Below, piece by piece: positions 17,234-26,047 of a stretch of 64,000 nt of DNA. The translations under genes and the position numbers were made by a program. Every line of letters starts with the position of its first letter. Position 1 is the stretch's first letter. The stretch is from Streptomyces sp. AV19 (GTDB taxonomy: Bacteria > Actinomycetota > Actinomycetes > Streptomycetales > Streptomycetaceae): assembly GCF_015999245.1 (NCBI RefSeq), contig NZ_JAEAMR010000016.1:107237-171236 (forward strand), given 5' to 3'. The notes under the pieces were generated by a model. It made no database searches, was not told the DNA's origin, and saw only the letters and a list, made by a program, of their open reading frames with translations.

Positions 17234-18261
17234 CCGTTGGTGAAGGCGTCGGGGTGGAGCATCCTGGCGATCCGGTCCACCGCCACGTCGTTGCTCGGGC
17301 CCTGGTAGATCGAGTCGGACAGGACGACGAAGCGGTTGCTGCGGGCGGCTGGCCACTGGGGGAACTCCTTGAACAGTTTACGGGCGTAGGCCGCCGGGTC
17401 GGGGTCCTTGAAGCTGATGACCACGAGGGCGTCCACCGGTTCGGCGGCGACCTTCTCCTTGCTGACGTTGGCGAACGGGCCCTTGGAGGCGGACGCGAAG
17501 GCGTTGCCGCCGCCCGCCTTGGCGAGGATGTCGTTGAAGATCCCGTTCGCCGCGATGTAGCTGAAGTCGTCGCCCGTGTTGGAGAACCCCACCATGACCC
17601 TGGGGGCCTTCTTGCCCCGGACCTTGGCGGAGGTGGCGTCGATCGCCTTCCGCGAGGCCGCGATGATCTTCTCGGCGCGGTCGCCGACGTTGAAGATCTT
17701 CCCCAGGTCGCGCAGCAGGGTGTAGCTGTCGGCGATCGTCGCGCGCGAGGTGTCCTGGTCGCAACCCTGCGGGGACACGTAGGCGTTGGCGCCCACGACG
17801 CCGAGGTCCTTGCGGGTCGCGACGCCGTTCTTGGCGTCGAGGCCGTAGGAGGTGGGGGTCAGGACGAGGTCCGGGCGCAGGCCCAGCATGGTCTCGCGGG
17901 GGATGTCGGAGGCGTCGTTGAGCTTGACGTTCCCGGTGGGCAGGGCCTTGATGGCCTCGGCCCGGCCCTTGACCTCGGACCTGTCGTAGGACTGGGTGTT
18001 GGCGACGACGCGGTCGCCGAGCCCGAGGGCCAGCAGCGAGGAGACCTCGGCGACGGAGGCCCCGTTCATCACGACCACCCGGCTGGGCGCCTTGCCGACC
18101 GTGACGGTCTGCCCGCAGTTGGTGAGCGTGACCGGATAGCCCGGGCCGCTCGTCCCCGCCGACAGTTTGCCGTCCGACGGGGACGAGGACCCGCAGGCCG
18201 CGGTGGCCAGGCAGAGCAGTCCGGCCAGGACTGCCGCGGAGGCGGACCGTTTGGATGGCAT
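17230..18261 (-). CDS. Iron-siderophore ABC transporter substrate-binding lipoprotein
   Basis: A 343-residue periplasmic-binding-type lipoprotein. The signal peptide ends in LATAAC, with Cys23 as the lipidation site, followed by a GSSSPSDGKLSAG linker. The class III binding-protein fold is indicated by RVVVMNGASVAEVSSLLALG and LRPDLVLTPTSYG, with a long connecting helix (TLLRDLGKIFNV). It should capture a metal chelate at the cell surface and hand it to the permease. It lies 32 bases downstream of the NRPS gene on the same strand, so it is in the biosynthetic operon. Confidence 0.92.
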   Translation of the reverse strand: MPSKRSASAAVLAGLLCLATAACGSSSPSDGKLSAGTSGPGYPVTLTNCGQTVTVGKAPSRVVVMNGASVAEVSSLLALGLGDRVVANTQSYDRSEVKGRAEAIKALPTGNVKLNDASDIPRETMLGLRPDLVLTPTSYGLDAKNGVATRKDLGVVGANAYVSPQGCDQDTSRATIADSYTLLRDLGKIFNVGDRAEKIIAASRKAIDATSAKVRGKKAPRVMVGFSNTGDDFSYIAANGIFNDILAKAGGGNAFASASKGPFANVSKEKVAAEPVDALVVISFKDPDPAAYARKLFKEFPQWPAARSNRFVVLSDSIYQGPSNDVAVDRIARMLHPDAFTNG

Positions 18262-18293
18262 TCTGGCTCCTCGGGACGGGAGTTGACTTCCTC

Positions 18294-21200
18294 TCAGTAG
18301 TCGGCGGCGGACCCGGCGGAGTTCCCCCGGGGACCGGACTTCTTCCCGGGGGGCGCGGGCAGGACGCCCGCCTCCACGCAGTGGTCGAGATAGCGGAACA
18401 TCAGGGCGCGGTCGGCCTGCGGGCAGGCGATCCCGGTGCCGTCCAGGCCGCGCAGCACGTTGTCGGCCCTGACCTCGCCGAGTCCGAGGCCGGGCCCGTC
18501 GCCGTCGCCGTCCCCGCCGGTCCGGGAGTCACCGGTCCGGGAGCCGCCTGTCCGGGAACCGCCTGTCCGGGAGTCATCGGTCCAGGAGTCGAGGAAGGCG
18601 CCGGTGGTCGCCGCCACGTCGGCGGAGCGGGGCAGTTCCTCGCGCCACCGTCCGAGCGGCAGCCGCTTGACGGCGTATCCGTACTCCTGCACCCAGTCGT
18701 ACACGTCGTTCAGGCGCACCTGGGGTACGGGCGCGTGGTTGAACACCGTGCCGGGCGGTGCCGTCAGGGACAGGCGTACGACGGCCCGGGCCACATAGTC
18801 GACCGGCGTCCAGACCTCCGCCTCGAACAGTTCGGGCAGGATGCCGGCCGGGATGCCGGAGCGCAGGACGCTCCACAGGAAGTCCCGCTCGTTGACGAAG
18901 CCGGTGGCGGCCGGGCCGGTCACCCGTCCCAGGCGGTGCAGGGTGACCGGGAGGCCGCGCTGCGCGGCCTGTTCCAGCAGCCGTTCCGAGGCCCACTTGC
19001 TCTGCTGGTAGCCGTAGGCGAGCCCGGGGTGCGGCGGCAGGAACGCCTCGGGCACCTCGGGGCTCGCGCTGCGCGGCGGGGCGACGGAGAGGGTGGAGAC
19101 GAGATGCAGCGGAATCACGCGCTCCGCGGCCAGGCGCAGCAGTTGCCGGGTTGCCTCGGTGTTGGCGGCGCGGAGGCTGGAGTAGTCCCGCATGATGCTG
19201 ACCGTCGCGGCGTTGTGCACGATCGCGTCGCAGGTTCCGGCCAGTTCGGCGAAGAGGCCGGCGCTCAGGCCGAGTCGGGGCCGGGCCAGGTCGGCCGGGA
19301 CGGCGGTGACGCGTGTGCCGTCCGCGGGCCATGCCAGCCGCTGGGCGGCGAACGCCCGGCGGAGCCGCTCGCGGGCCTGGTCCGCGTCCGCCGCGCGGAC
19401 GGGGCAGACGATCCCGGCGTCCGTCGTGGCGAGCAGTTCGGCGAGCAGGTGGCTGCCGACGAAGCCGGTGGCGCCGGTGAGCAGGATCCTGCGCGGGGCG
19501 CCGGACGGGCGCGGGCCGCGGCCCGGCCGGATGTCCTCGTCGAGGGCGGCGTCGGCGAGGACGGCCTCGGGCAGGCCGTCGGCGACCGCCTCCTCCCGCG
19601 CCTCCCGGCCCAGGAATCCCGCGAGTCGGGCGGCCGTCGGGTACTGGAACAGCCAGGCGACGCGCACGTCCCGGCCCAGCTCGACGCCGAGCCGGTTGGC
19701 GACCTGGATGGCCTGGAGGGACTGGGCCCCGAGGTCGAAGACGTCGTCGCCGGGGTCGATGCCCTCCACGCCGAGGACCTGGGCCCACAGGCCGGTGATG
19801 ACACGCTCCACCGATCCGCCGCCCGTGGGCGCGGTCGCGGCCGGTTCCCGGGCCGTGCCCAGCGCGTTGCGGTCGATCTTGCCGGAGCCGGTGCGCGGCA
19901 GCCGGTCGGTGAACTCGACGGCGGAGGGGACCATCGCGGCCGGCAGGGCCGCCCGCAGGTGTTCGCGGAGTCCGGCGGCGGCCACCCCCGCGTCCGCCGC
20001 GACGTGCGCCACCAGGCGGCGGGTCCCGTCCGGCAGGACCTGTCCCACGACGGCCGCCTCGCGGACGCCGGGGTGGGCGAGGAGGACGGTCTCGACCTCG
20101 GCGGGCTGCACCCGGTGCCCGCTGATCTTGAACTCGTCGTCCGCCCGCCCGGCGAAGCGCAGTTGGCCGTCGTCGCCGAGCCGCACGAGGTCGCCGGTGC
20201 GGTAGGCGCGCGGGCTCCCCGGCAGCTGGGGCAGCGGGGCGAAGCGCGCGTCGTCCGGGGCCCGGCCGCCGCGGTAGCCGAGGGCCAGCGCGTCGCCGAC
20301 GAGGTGCAGCTCGCCGTCGAGGACGGCGGCGCGCAGGCCCGGCAGCGGGCGCCCGATGGGCACGTCGCCGGGGGCCAGGGCGGGGTCGTGCAGCTCGGCG
20401 ACGGTGGCGACCACGGTCGCCTCGGTCGGGCCGTAGGTGTTGAACAGCCGTACGGACGGGCCGACGGCCTCGCGCCACCGGTCGACGCGCTCGGGCAGGG
20501 CGGCCTCGCCGCCGATGACGACCGTCCGCAGCCCCGGGGGCAGGGCTGCGGCCCCGGTGGAGACGGCGTACGCCAGCTCGTGCCAGTAGGCGGTGGGCAG
20601 GTCGAGGACGCTGACGCCCAGCCGGCCGCAGGCGTCCAGGAGTCCGGGCACCGACTCGGTCATCTCGTCGGTGCGCACGACGAGGGTGGCCCCGGTGCAC
20701 AGGGTCAGGAAGATCTCCTCGACGCTGGCGTCGAAGTGCAGCGGGGCGAACTGCAGGACGCGGTCCTCGCGCCGCAGGCCGTAGCGGTGGGCCGCGCCGG
20801 TGACGAAGTGGGCCAGCGCGCCGTGGCCGATCTCCACGCCCTTGGGCCGCCCGGTGGAGCCCGAGGTGTAGATGACGTACGCGAGGTCGCCGGACGCGAC
20901 GGCGGCGGGGGCGTCGTCCTCCCTGCCGGGCATCAGGCCGGGCATCAGCACGGCGCGGTCCCCGAAGGCGGGCGCGTGGGCCTCGGAGGTGAGGACGACG
21001 GCGGGTCCGGCGTCGTCCAGGAGGGCCGCCGTGCGGGACGCCGGGGCGGCCGGGTCGAGCGGGCAGTACGCGGCGCCGGAGAGCAGGGCGCCGAGGATCG
21101 CGGTGACGGCCTCGATGCCCCGGGGCAGTGCCACGGCGACGAGCGTGCCGGGGCCGGCCCCGCGGGCGGCGAGGTGCCGGGCGACGGTCCGCGCGGCGGC

Positions 21201-22649
21201 GAGCAGCTCGGCGTAGGTGACGCTGCGGCCGTCGTGCTCGACGGCCGTGGCGTCGCCGCGCCGGGCGGCGTGCTCGGCGATCCGTTCCAGGACCGGCCGG
21301 GCGGGGCCGGGAAGCGGGCCGCCGTCGAGCACGGCCAGGGGCCGGAGTTCGCGCAGCGGGCGGCCGGGGGCGGCGACGCCCTCGCGCAGCAGGTCCAGCA
21401 ACCCGCGCTGGTGAGTGGCCAGTTCGGCCTCGGTGTAGAGGCCGGGGTTGCCGTCGACGGCGATCCGCAGGCCCCTGCCCTCGGCCCGGTCGTACACGTT
21501 GACCGACAGGTCGTCGACGGGACCGGCCGACACGTTGTGGACGCTGCTGCGGTGGCCGGCGAAGCGCAGGTCGTACTCGAAGGGCATGACGTTGACACCG
21601 GGGCCGGACAGCCGCCGTCCGCCGCCGACGAGCTTGAGGTCGCGCCGCAACTGCTCGTAGCGGTAGCGCTGGTGGGGCAGCGCGGCCCGGAGTTCGCCGG
21701 AGACCCGCTGGGCTAGGTCGCGCAGGCCGTCCCCGTCCTCGACGGTGACGCGCAGGGCCAGGATGTTGCGGACCATGCCCGGCACCCGCAGCGACACCGA
21801 GCCGAGGCGGCCCATGACGGGCAGGCTCAGGACGATATCCCGCTCCCGCGACACCCGGTGGATGTAGCCGGCGGTGGCGGCCACCATCAGGTCGGACCAG
21901 GTCACCGAGAGCTCGCGGGCCAGGGCGCGCAGCGGCTCGACGTCCGTGGGGCCGAGGTCCGTGACGCGGCGCAGGAAGGTCCGCGCGGGCAGGGCCTGGC
22001 GGTCGGTGAGGCTCGCCACGGCCGGCCGGTCGGCGAACCGCCCGGTCCAGTACGCGCGGTCCTCGGCGCAGCGGCGCGATTCCCGGTAGGCGCGCTCCTC
22101 CGCGCGGACCGACTCCAGGGTGCCGAAGCCGCTCGGTGCGAGGGGTGTGCCCTCGATCAGGGCGGTGTAGGTGTCCGCGACGCGGCGGGCGACCAGGGCG
22201 AGGCCGAAGCCGTCGAGGGCGATGTGGTGGACGCGGTGGTACCAGAGCCAGCGGTCCTCGGCGATCTTGAACAGCGCGTGGCCGAAGACCGGTTCGCGGG
22301 TGAGGTCGACGGGGCGGTCGATGTCGCGGGCCATCCAGTCGAGGGCGGCCGCGCGCGGGTCCGCGAGCGCGGTGAGGTCGGCGGTGTGCGGCTGCCAGTC
22401 GCCGGCGGGTTCGGTGGTCTGCCAGGGCCGTCCGTCGTCGAGGACGAAGCGGACGTTGAGGGCCTCCGTCCCGGCGACGGTGTCGCGCAGGGCCCGTTCG
22501 AACGCCGTGGTGTCGATCGGGCCGTGGATCTCGACGTACTCGGCGGTGTTGAAGGCCGGGCTGTCCAGGTCGAGTTGCTGGCCGGTCCAGATGCCTTCCT
22601 GGGCGGCCAGCAGGGGCCTGCGTCCGGTCTCCCGGTCAGGCGCCGCCAT
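18294..22649 (-). CDS. scoA: Single-module NRPS with reductive release (C-A-T-R), ScoA-like
   Basis: A 1451-residue synthetase. Condensation domain: residues about 10-440 with an intact HHIALDG at 141-147. Adenylation domain: about 455-930 with YVIYTSGSTGRPKG, NTYGPTEATV and YRTGDLVRLG. Carrier domain: LGAQSLQ with Ser977. Terminal reductase: about 1040-1451 with LLTGATGFVGSHLL and the YGYQQSK active site. It should load one amino acid, acylate its amino group(s) with the isonitrile acyl chain, and release the thioester as aldehyde or alcohol. Manual alignment of the adenylation pocket gives D-A-E-D-V-G-T-V-V; the two acidic residues suit lysine or ornithine. Near the C-terminus a tandem SRTGG repeat interrupts the reductase. 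It overlaps the carrier gene by 14 bases. The match is to ScoA / Rv0101-type isonitrile lipopeptide NRPSs. Confidence 0.92.
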   Translation of the reverse strand: MAAPDRETGRRPLLAAQEGIWTGQQLDLDSPAFNTAEYVEIHGPIDTTAFERALRDTVAGTEALNVRFVLDDGRPWQTTEPAGDWQPHTADLTALADPRAAALDWMARDIDRPVDLTREPVFGHALFKIAEDRWLWYHRVHHIALDGFGLALVARRVADTYTALIEGTPLAPSGFGTLESVRAEERAYRESRRCAEDRAYWTGRFADRPAVASLTDRQALPARTFLRRVTDLGPTDVEPLRALARELSVTWSDLMVAATAGYIHRVSRERDIVLSLPVMGRLGSVSLRVPGMVRNILALRVTVEDGDGLRDLAQRVSGELRAALPHQRYRYEQLRRDLKLVGGGRRLSGPGVNVMPFEYDLRFAGHRSSVHNVSAGPVDDLSVNVYDRAEGRGLRIAVDGNPGLYTEAELATHQRGLLDLLREGVAAPGRPLRELRPLAVLDGGPLPGPARPVLERIAEHAARRGDATAVEHDGRSVTYAELLAAARTVARHLAARGAGPGTLVAVALPRGIEAVTAILGALLSGAAYCPLDPAAPASRTAALLDDAGPAVVLTSEAHAPAFGDRAVLMPGLMPGREDDAPAAVASGDLAYVIYTSGSTGRPKGVEIGHGALAHFVTGAAHRYGLRREDRVLQFAPLHFDASVEEIFLTLCTGATLVVRTDEMTESVPGLLDACGRLGVSVLDLPTAYWHELAYAVSTGAAALPPGLRTVVIGGEAALPERVDRWREAVGPSVRLFNTYGPTEATVVATVAELHDPALAPGDVPIGRPLPGLRAAVLDGELHLVGDALALGYRGGRAPDDARFAPLPQLPGSPRAYRTGDLVRLGDDGQLRFAGRADDEFKISGHRVQPAEVETVLLAHPGVREAAVVGQVLPDGTRRLVAHVAADAGVAAAGLREHLRAALPAAMVPSAVEFTDRLPRTGSGKIDRNALGTAREPAATAPTGGGSVERVITGLWAQVLGVEGIDPGDDVFDLGAQSLQAIQVANRLGVELGRDVRVAWLFQYPTAARLAGFLGREAREEAVADGLPEAVLADAALDEDIRPGRGPRPSGAPRRILLTGATGFVGSHLLAELLATTDAGIVCPVRAADADQARERLRRAFAAQRLAWPADGTRVTAVPADLARPRLGLSAGLFAELAGTCDAIVHNAATVSIMRDYSSLRAANTEATRQLLRLAAERVIPLHLVSTLSVAPPRSASPEVPEAFLPPHPGLAYGYQQSKWASERLLEQAAQRGLPVTLHRLGRVTGPAATGFVNERDFLWSVLRSGIPAGILPELFEAEVWTPVDYVARAVVRLSLTAPPGTVFNHAPVPQVRLNDVYDWVQEYGYAVKRLPLGRWREELPRSADVAATTGAFLDSWTDDSRTGGSRTGGSRTGDSRTGGDGDGDGPGLGLGEVRADNVLRGLDGTGIACPQADRALMFRYLDHCVEAGVLPAPPGKKSGPRGNSAGSAADY
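18517..18591. repeat. Five tandem 15-base repeats inside the NRPS gene
   Basis: Units resemble CCGGTCCGGGAGTCA, five copies head to tail with one to four differences each. On the coding strand they give pentapeptides of the form DSRTG/GSRTG, followed by a GDGDGD run from GTCGCC-like triplets. The array sits in a surface-loop-like insertion of the reductase domain and keeps the frame, so length variation would be tolerated. Confidence 0.9.
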
Positions 22650-22893
22650 GGGAGGCTCCCGTCTGGCGCTCGGACAGCAGCCGCCACCACTCGGCGAAGG
22701 AGGTGCGCTCGGCGAGTTCGAGGAAGCTCACCTGTACGCCGGCGGCCCTCCACCGTTCGGCGAGGGTGGTGATGCGCAGCGAGTCCAGGCCCGCGAGGAG
22801 GGGGTTTTCGTCCAGGTCGACGTCGTCGGGTCGCTGGTGGAGGAACTCCGCCAGGTCGGCGCGGAAGACCGCCAGGGTCAGGGGCTCAGCCAT
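22636..22893 (-). CDS. scoB: Acyl carrier protein of the isonitrile cluster, ScoB-like
   Basis: An 85-residue carrier protein with attachment motif LLAGLDSLRI, Ser38. In the characterised pathway the acyl-ACP ligase loads an enoyl or fatty acid on this protein, glycine is added across the double bond, and the oxidase converts the glycyl unit to an isonitrile while or after it is carrier-bound. The gene sits between ligase and NRPS in the same order as in Rv0097-Rv0101. GAGAG precedes the ATG. The 3' end overlaps the NRPS start by 14 bases. Confidence 0.88.
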   Translation of the reverse strand: MAEPLTLAVFRADLAEFLHQRPDDVDLDENPLLAGLDSLRITTLAERWRAAGVQVSFLELAERTSFAEWWRLLSERQTGASHGGA

Positions 22894-22934
22894 GTCGTTC
22901 TCTCTCGTAGCCGCGGGTGGTGGCCGGGGGCCGG

Positions 22935-24527
22935 TCAGTTGACCTTGCGGTCCGTGCCGCTCCAGAAGCGTTCGCGCAGCTCCCGGCGGAGGATCTTGCC
23001 GCTGGGGTTGCGCGGCACCTGGTCGATGAACTCGTAGGCGGCCGGCAGCTTGAAGGCGGCGAGCCGGTCGACGAGGAAGCGGTGGAGGTCGCGGGGGGTG
23101 GGCCGGTGTCCGGGGGCGGGGACGACGAAGGCGCGGACGGTTTCGCCCCAGCGTTCGTCGGGGGCGCCCACGACCACCGCGTCGGCCACGCCGGGGTGGT
23201 GTTCCAGGGCGTTCTCGATCTCGGCGGGGTAGACGTTCTCGCCGGCGACGATGATGGCGTCCTTGATCCGGTCGCTGATGAAGATGTAGCCGTCCTCGTC
23301 GGCGTACCCGGCGTCGCCGGTGTGGATCCATCCGTCGACCAGGGTTTCGGCGGTCCTGTCGGGCAGGCCCCAGTACTCGACCATGCGGGCGGGGGTGGCG
23401 AGGCAGACCTCGCCGACGGATCCGGTGGGCAGTTCGCGGCCCTGGTCGTCGATCACCTTGCTGCGGACGCCCGGGTAGGGGTGGCCGGCGGCCTTCATGC
23501 GCGGGCTGCCGGGGACGTGGGCGGCGGGCGGCAGGCAGACGGCGGTGTTGCCGGTCTCGGTGAGCCCGTAGATCTGGGCGAACTCGCTGCCGAACATCGT
23601 CAGGCTCTCCTCCAGCAGGGCCTCGGAGATCGGCGAGCCGCCGTACACGATCTTGCGGAGGGTGGTGAAGTCCTTCGGCGTGACGTCGGGTTCGGCCAGC
23701 ATGAGCCGGAGCATGGCGGGGACCACGCAGGCGGTGGTCACGCCCAGGTCGCGGACGAGGCCGATGGCGGCGCGGGCGTCGAAGGCGCGCATCGCGACCA
23801 CGGTGACGCCGGCGTTGAAGTTCTGGGTGGCCCACCACAGTCCGCCGACGTGGAATCCGGGGATGCCGATCAGCGCGATGTCGCCGGTGCGCCAGTCGAT
23901 CCAGTCGAGCCCCGCGCCCGCGAGCGCGTCGCGGATGGCGAAGAAGCTGCGGTGGGCGAGGACGACGCCCTTGGGCAGGCCGGTGGTGCCGCTGGTGTAG
24001 AGCTGGGCGACGGGGGTGTCGGGGCCGGCGTCCACGTCCGGGTCGGTCGTGGGGTGGCCGGCCTTCCAGGCCGTGAAGCCGTCGGGGACGCCGAGCCGGA
24101 CCACGGTCGCCGGCGGGCCGGCCGGGAGGCGGTCGAGGACGGGGGCGTACTCCTCCTCCAGGAAGAGCAGCGCGCTGCCGGAGTCCTGGAGGATGTGGCC
24201 GACCTCGGGGGCGGTGAGCCGCCAGTTGATGGGCACCAGCACGGTCCCGCTCTTGGCGCAGCCGAAGAGGATCTCGTAGTAGTGCTCGGACTCCTTGCCG
24301 AGGTAGGCGATCCGGGCGCCGGGGGCCGCGCCGGCGGCCCGGATGGCGTGGGCGATCCGGTTGCTCTCCTCGTGCAGTCGTCCGTAGGTGGTGCGGCGGC
24401 CCTCGCACAGGATCGCGGGGGCCCCGGGCTGCCGTCCGGCGTGGAAGCGCGCCGTCTCCACGAGGGTCCGGAGGCCGGGGTGGTACAGCCTGGCGCCGGT
24501 GGTCTGTTTCACGGTGGGTTCGTCCAT
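22935..24527 (-). CDS. scoC: Fatty acyl-ACP ligase, ScoC/FadD10-like
   Basis: A 530-residue adenylate-forming enzyme. Motifs: LYTSGTTGLPKGVV (P-loop), IYGLTETGNTAV (A5), GWIHTGDAGYADEDG (A8 hinge) and PRNPSGKILRRELRERF with the catalytic lysine (A10). It activates a medium-chain or alpha,beta-unsaturated acid as the acyl-AMP and transfers it to the adjacent carrier protein. ATG at 24527 is preferred over an upstream in-frame start because it has GGAG 8-9 bases upstream and begins MDEPTVKQ. A very stable hairpin lies between this gene and the upstream thioesterase-fold gene. Confidence 0.9.
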   Translation of the reverse strand: MDEPTVKQTTGARLYHPGLRTLVETARFHAGRQPGAPAILCEGRRTTYGRLHEESNRIAHAIRAAGAAPGARIAYLGKESEHYYEILFGCAKSGTVLVPINWRLTAPEVGHILQDSGSALLFLEEEYAPVLDRLPAGPPATVVRLGVPDGFTAWKAGHPTTDPDVDAGPDTPVAQLYTSGTTGLPKGVVLAHRSFFAIRDALAGAGLDWIDWRTGDIALIGIPGFHVGGLWWATQNFNAGVTVVAMRAFDARAAIGLVRDLGVTTACVVPAMLRLMLAEPDVTPKDFTTLRKIVYGGSPISEALLEESLTMFGSEFAQIYGLTETGNTAVCLPPAAHVPGSPRMKAAGHPYPGVRSKVIDDQGRELPTGSVGEVCLATPARMVEYWGLPDRTAETLVDGWIHTGDAGYADEDGYIFISDRIKDAIIVAGENVYPAEIENALEHHPGVADAVVVGAPDERWGETVRAFVVPAPGHRPTPRDLHRFLVDRLAAFKLPAAYEFIDQVPRNPSGKILRRELRERFWSGTDRKVN

Positions 24528-24555
24528 TCCCGGGCACTCCGCTCTCGGCGTTCGT

Positions 24556-24589
24556 CGGTGCGCCGCCGCCGGGAGACGGCGGCGCACCG
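24556..24589. promoter_or_regulatory. Strong intra-operon hairpin between scoD-like and scoC-like genes
   Basis: Thirteen-base perfect arms, CGGTGCGCCGCCG and CGGCGGCGCACCG, around an 8-base loop. It occupies almost the whole gap between the two genes, starting 17 bases after the upstream gene's stop and ending 29 bases before the next start. It may act as a partial terminator, an RNase-processing point or an mRNA stabiliser that sets the ratio of upstream to downstream proteins. Confidence 0.75.
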
Positions 24590-24606
24590 CGGGACAGGGT
24601 GTGGTG

Positions 24607-25134
24607 CTACTCGGCGTTGACGAAGGCGAGTTTCACCTCGCCGTCGCACCGCCCGCCCGCGTCGTCCCAGTACCGGTACCGCGTGTCGGCCAGGATCATC
24701 GGGGTGCCGCCGGGCGCCCGGCGTTCCACCGAGGCGAAGGCGAACTCGCCGGAGAACGCGCGGGCGTTGATGGGACGCCGGAAGTTCCCGGCGAAGCGGG
24801 CGATGAGGATGTCGGGCAGCTGGTGGCGCCAGTAGTCCTCCAGCGTCCAGGAGCCGAACTCCTCCAGGAGCTTCTCCTTCACCGACTTGGCGACCGCGTA
24901 GTACATCATCTGGTTGTAACTGATGTTGACCTCGACGGCGTTGAGGTGCCCGGTGTCGTCGATGTAGCACGATTCCGGGATGCCGAACGCGCAGCGGGCC
25001 GTGACCCGGCCGTCCACGACGGAGACCGTGGCGGACGTGAGGTACTTGCAGTGCGCCTTGTACGGCTTGAGCACCCGCTCGAGGAGTTCGGCGTCGTTCG
25101 CGAACTCCGGCGCGGCGCCGGGCCCGGCGGTCAT
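24607..25134 (-). CDS. scoD: FcoT-like thioesterase-fold protein, ScoD-like
   Basis: A 175-residue protein resembling mycobacterial FcoT (Rv0098) and Streptomyces ScoD. These have a hot-dog-type fold; ScoD has been reported to promote addition of glycine to the enoyl-ACP intermediate. Recognisable features are LKPYKAHCKYLTSATVS, VEVNISYNQMMYYAV, and the C-terminal RYRYWDDAGGRCDGEVKLAF. Its context settles the call: its start overlaps the oxidase stop by four bases (ATGA) and the ligase follows, as in the known clusters. I cannot point to the catalytic residue with certainty. Confidence 0.88.
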   Translation of the reverse strand: MTAGPGAAPEFANDAELLERVLKPYKAHCKYLTSATVSVVDGRVTARCAFGIPESCYIDDTGHLNAVEVNISYNQMMYYAVAKSVKEKLLEEFGSWTLEDYWRHQLPDILIARFAGNFRRPINARAFSGEFAFASVERRAPGGTPMILADTRYRYWDDAGGRCDGEVKLAFVNAE

Positions 25135-26018
25135 GCCGTGAGGCCGTCGTAGAGCTTGCGCTCGTCGTGCACGGTCACGCGGAAGGAGACCACGGGCTCG
25201 GGCGTGGTGGTGTGCAGGGCGCGGTGGATCAGGCTGCGGTTGTCCCAGACCAGCAGGTCGCCCTGTTCGGGGGTGACGAGGTGGATGTTCTCGTGGGTGA
25301 AGGTGTCGTCGAGCTGTCCGGTGGCCTCGAAGAGGCGCTGGAGCAGGTCGGATTCGAGCGGTTTGCCGTCCGCGTCCTCCAGGCCGATGGTGAAGCCCTC
25401 GCTGATGTAGAGGACGGTCTCCCCCGTCATCGGGTGCTTGAAGGTCAGTGGCTGGGTGACCGGCGGGGTGTGCTCCTCGACCTCGGCGATGATCTCGGAG
25501 ATCGGCCGGTAGACGTCGCTCGGGCGGATCTTGAAGTACTTGCGGACCGAGTGCCGGCCGCGCACGCCCACCAGTTCGTCCTTGAGGTCCTGCGGCAGCC
25601 GCTCGTAGGCCCTGCCCATGTCGATGTAGTACGTGCCGCGGTTCTTCTGCGGGATGACCTGCGGGTAGATCAGCGTGAGCCCGAAGGGGTCGGGCATGAA
25701 CTGGTAGTCGGCGTGCCAGAACTTGCCCGTCTTCGGCACCCCGATCTGTTTGCCGTCCTTGGGGACGTTGGAGGAGACGAATATCTCCTCGTACTCGGGG
25801 TGCTTGTACATGGGCTCGTAGTAGACCTCGGGGCGGCCCAGCAGGCGGCCGAGGCCGAGGTACTGACCCGGCGTCAGGTCCTGGCCCTTCAGGATCGCGA
25901 TCTTGCGGGTGTAGACGGTCTCCTTGAGCGCCTTGACGTCCTCGGGCGTGGCGGTGGTGTGGTCGAAGCCCTCGACCGTGGCGCCGAAGGGGGTGTCGGC
26001 CTGCGCTTTGATCTCCAT
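25131..26018 (-). CDS. scoE: Non-haem Fe(II)/2-oxoglutarate isonitrile synthase, ScoE-like
   Basis: A 295-residue TauD-type oxygenase. The metal triad is visible as His102 and Asp104 in FWHADYQF and His265 in NRSLIHRALH. Tyr105, Lys163, His269 and Arg280 sit at the spacing expected for substrate and 2-oxoglutarate contacts in ScoE (my recollection of the ScoE residues with an offset of 30). ScoE converts an N-carboxymethyl (glycyl) beta-amino acid to an isonitrile by two oxidations with loss of CO2. The family match, intact residues and co-operonic ScoD, ScoC, ScoB and ScoA homologues make isonitrile formation the best-supported function. Confidence 0.92.
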   Translation of the reverse strand: MEIKAQADTPFGATVEGFDHTTATPEDVKALKETVYTRKIAILKGQDLTPGQYLGLGRLLGRPEVYYEPMYKHPEYEEIFVSSNVPKDGKQIGVPKTGKFWHADYQFMPDPFGLTLIYPQVIPQKNRGTYYIDMGRAYERLPQDLKDELVGVRGRHSVRKYFKIRPSDVYRPISEIIAEVEEHTPPVTQPLTFKHPMTGETVLYISEGFTIGLEDADGKPLESDLLQRLFEATGQLDDTFTHENIHLVTPEQGDLLVWDNRSLIHRALHTTTPEPVVSFRVTVHDERKLYDGLTA

Positions 26019-26047
26019 GGTTCCGCTTCCGTTCCGTGAGGGGCGGT

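Noticed and set aside
18517..18591. The tandem 15-base array as a possible CRISPR
   Set aside because: Units are contiguous without spacers and lie in frame inside a coding sequence.
18255..21716. A 1153-codon plus-strand open frame over the NRPS
   Set aside because: No motifs and a composition (Gly/Val/Gln/Arg-rich) typical of the reverse complement of a GC-rich gene; the minus strand encodes the complete C-A-T-R synthetase.
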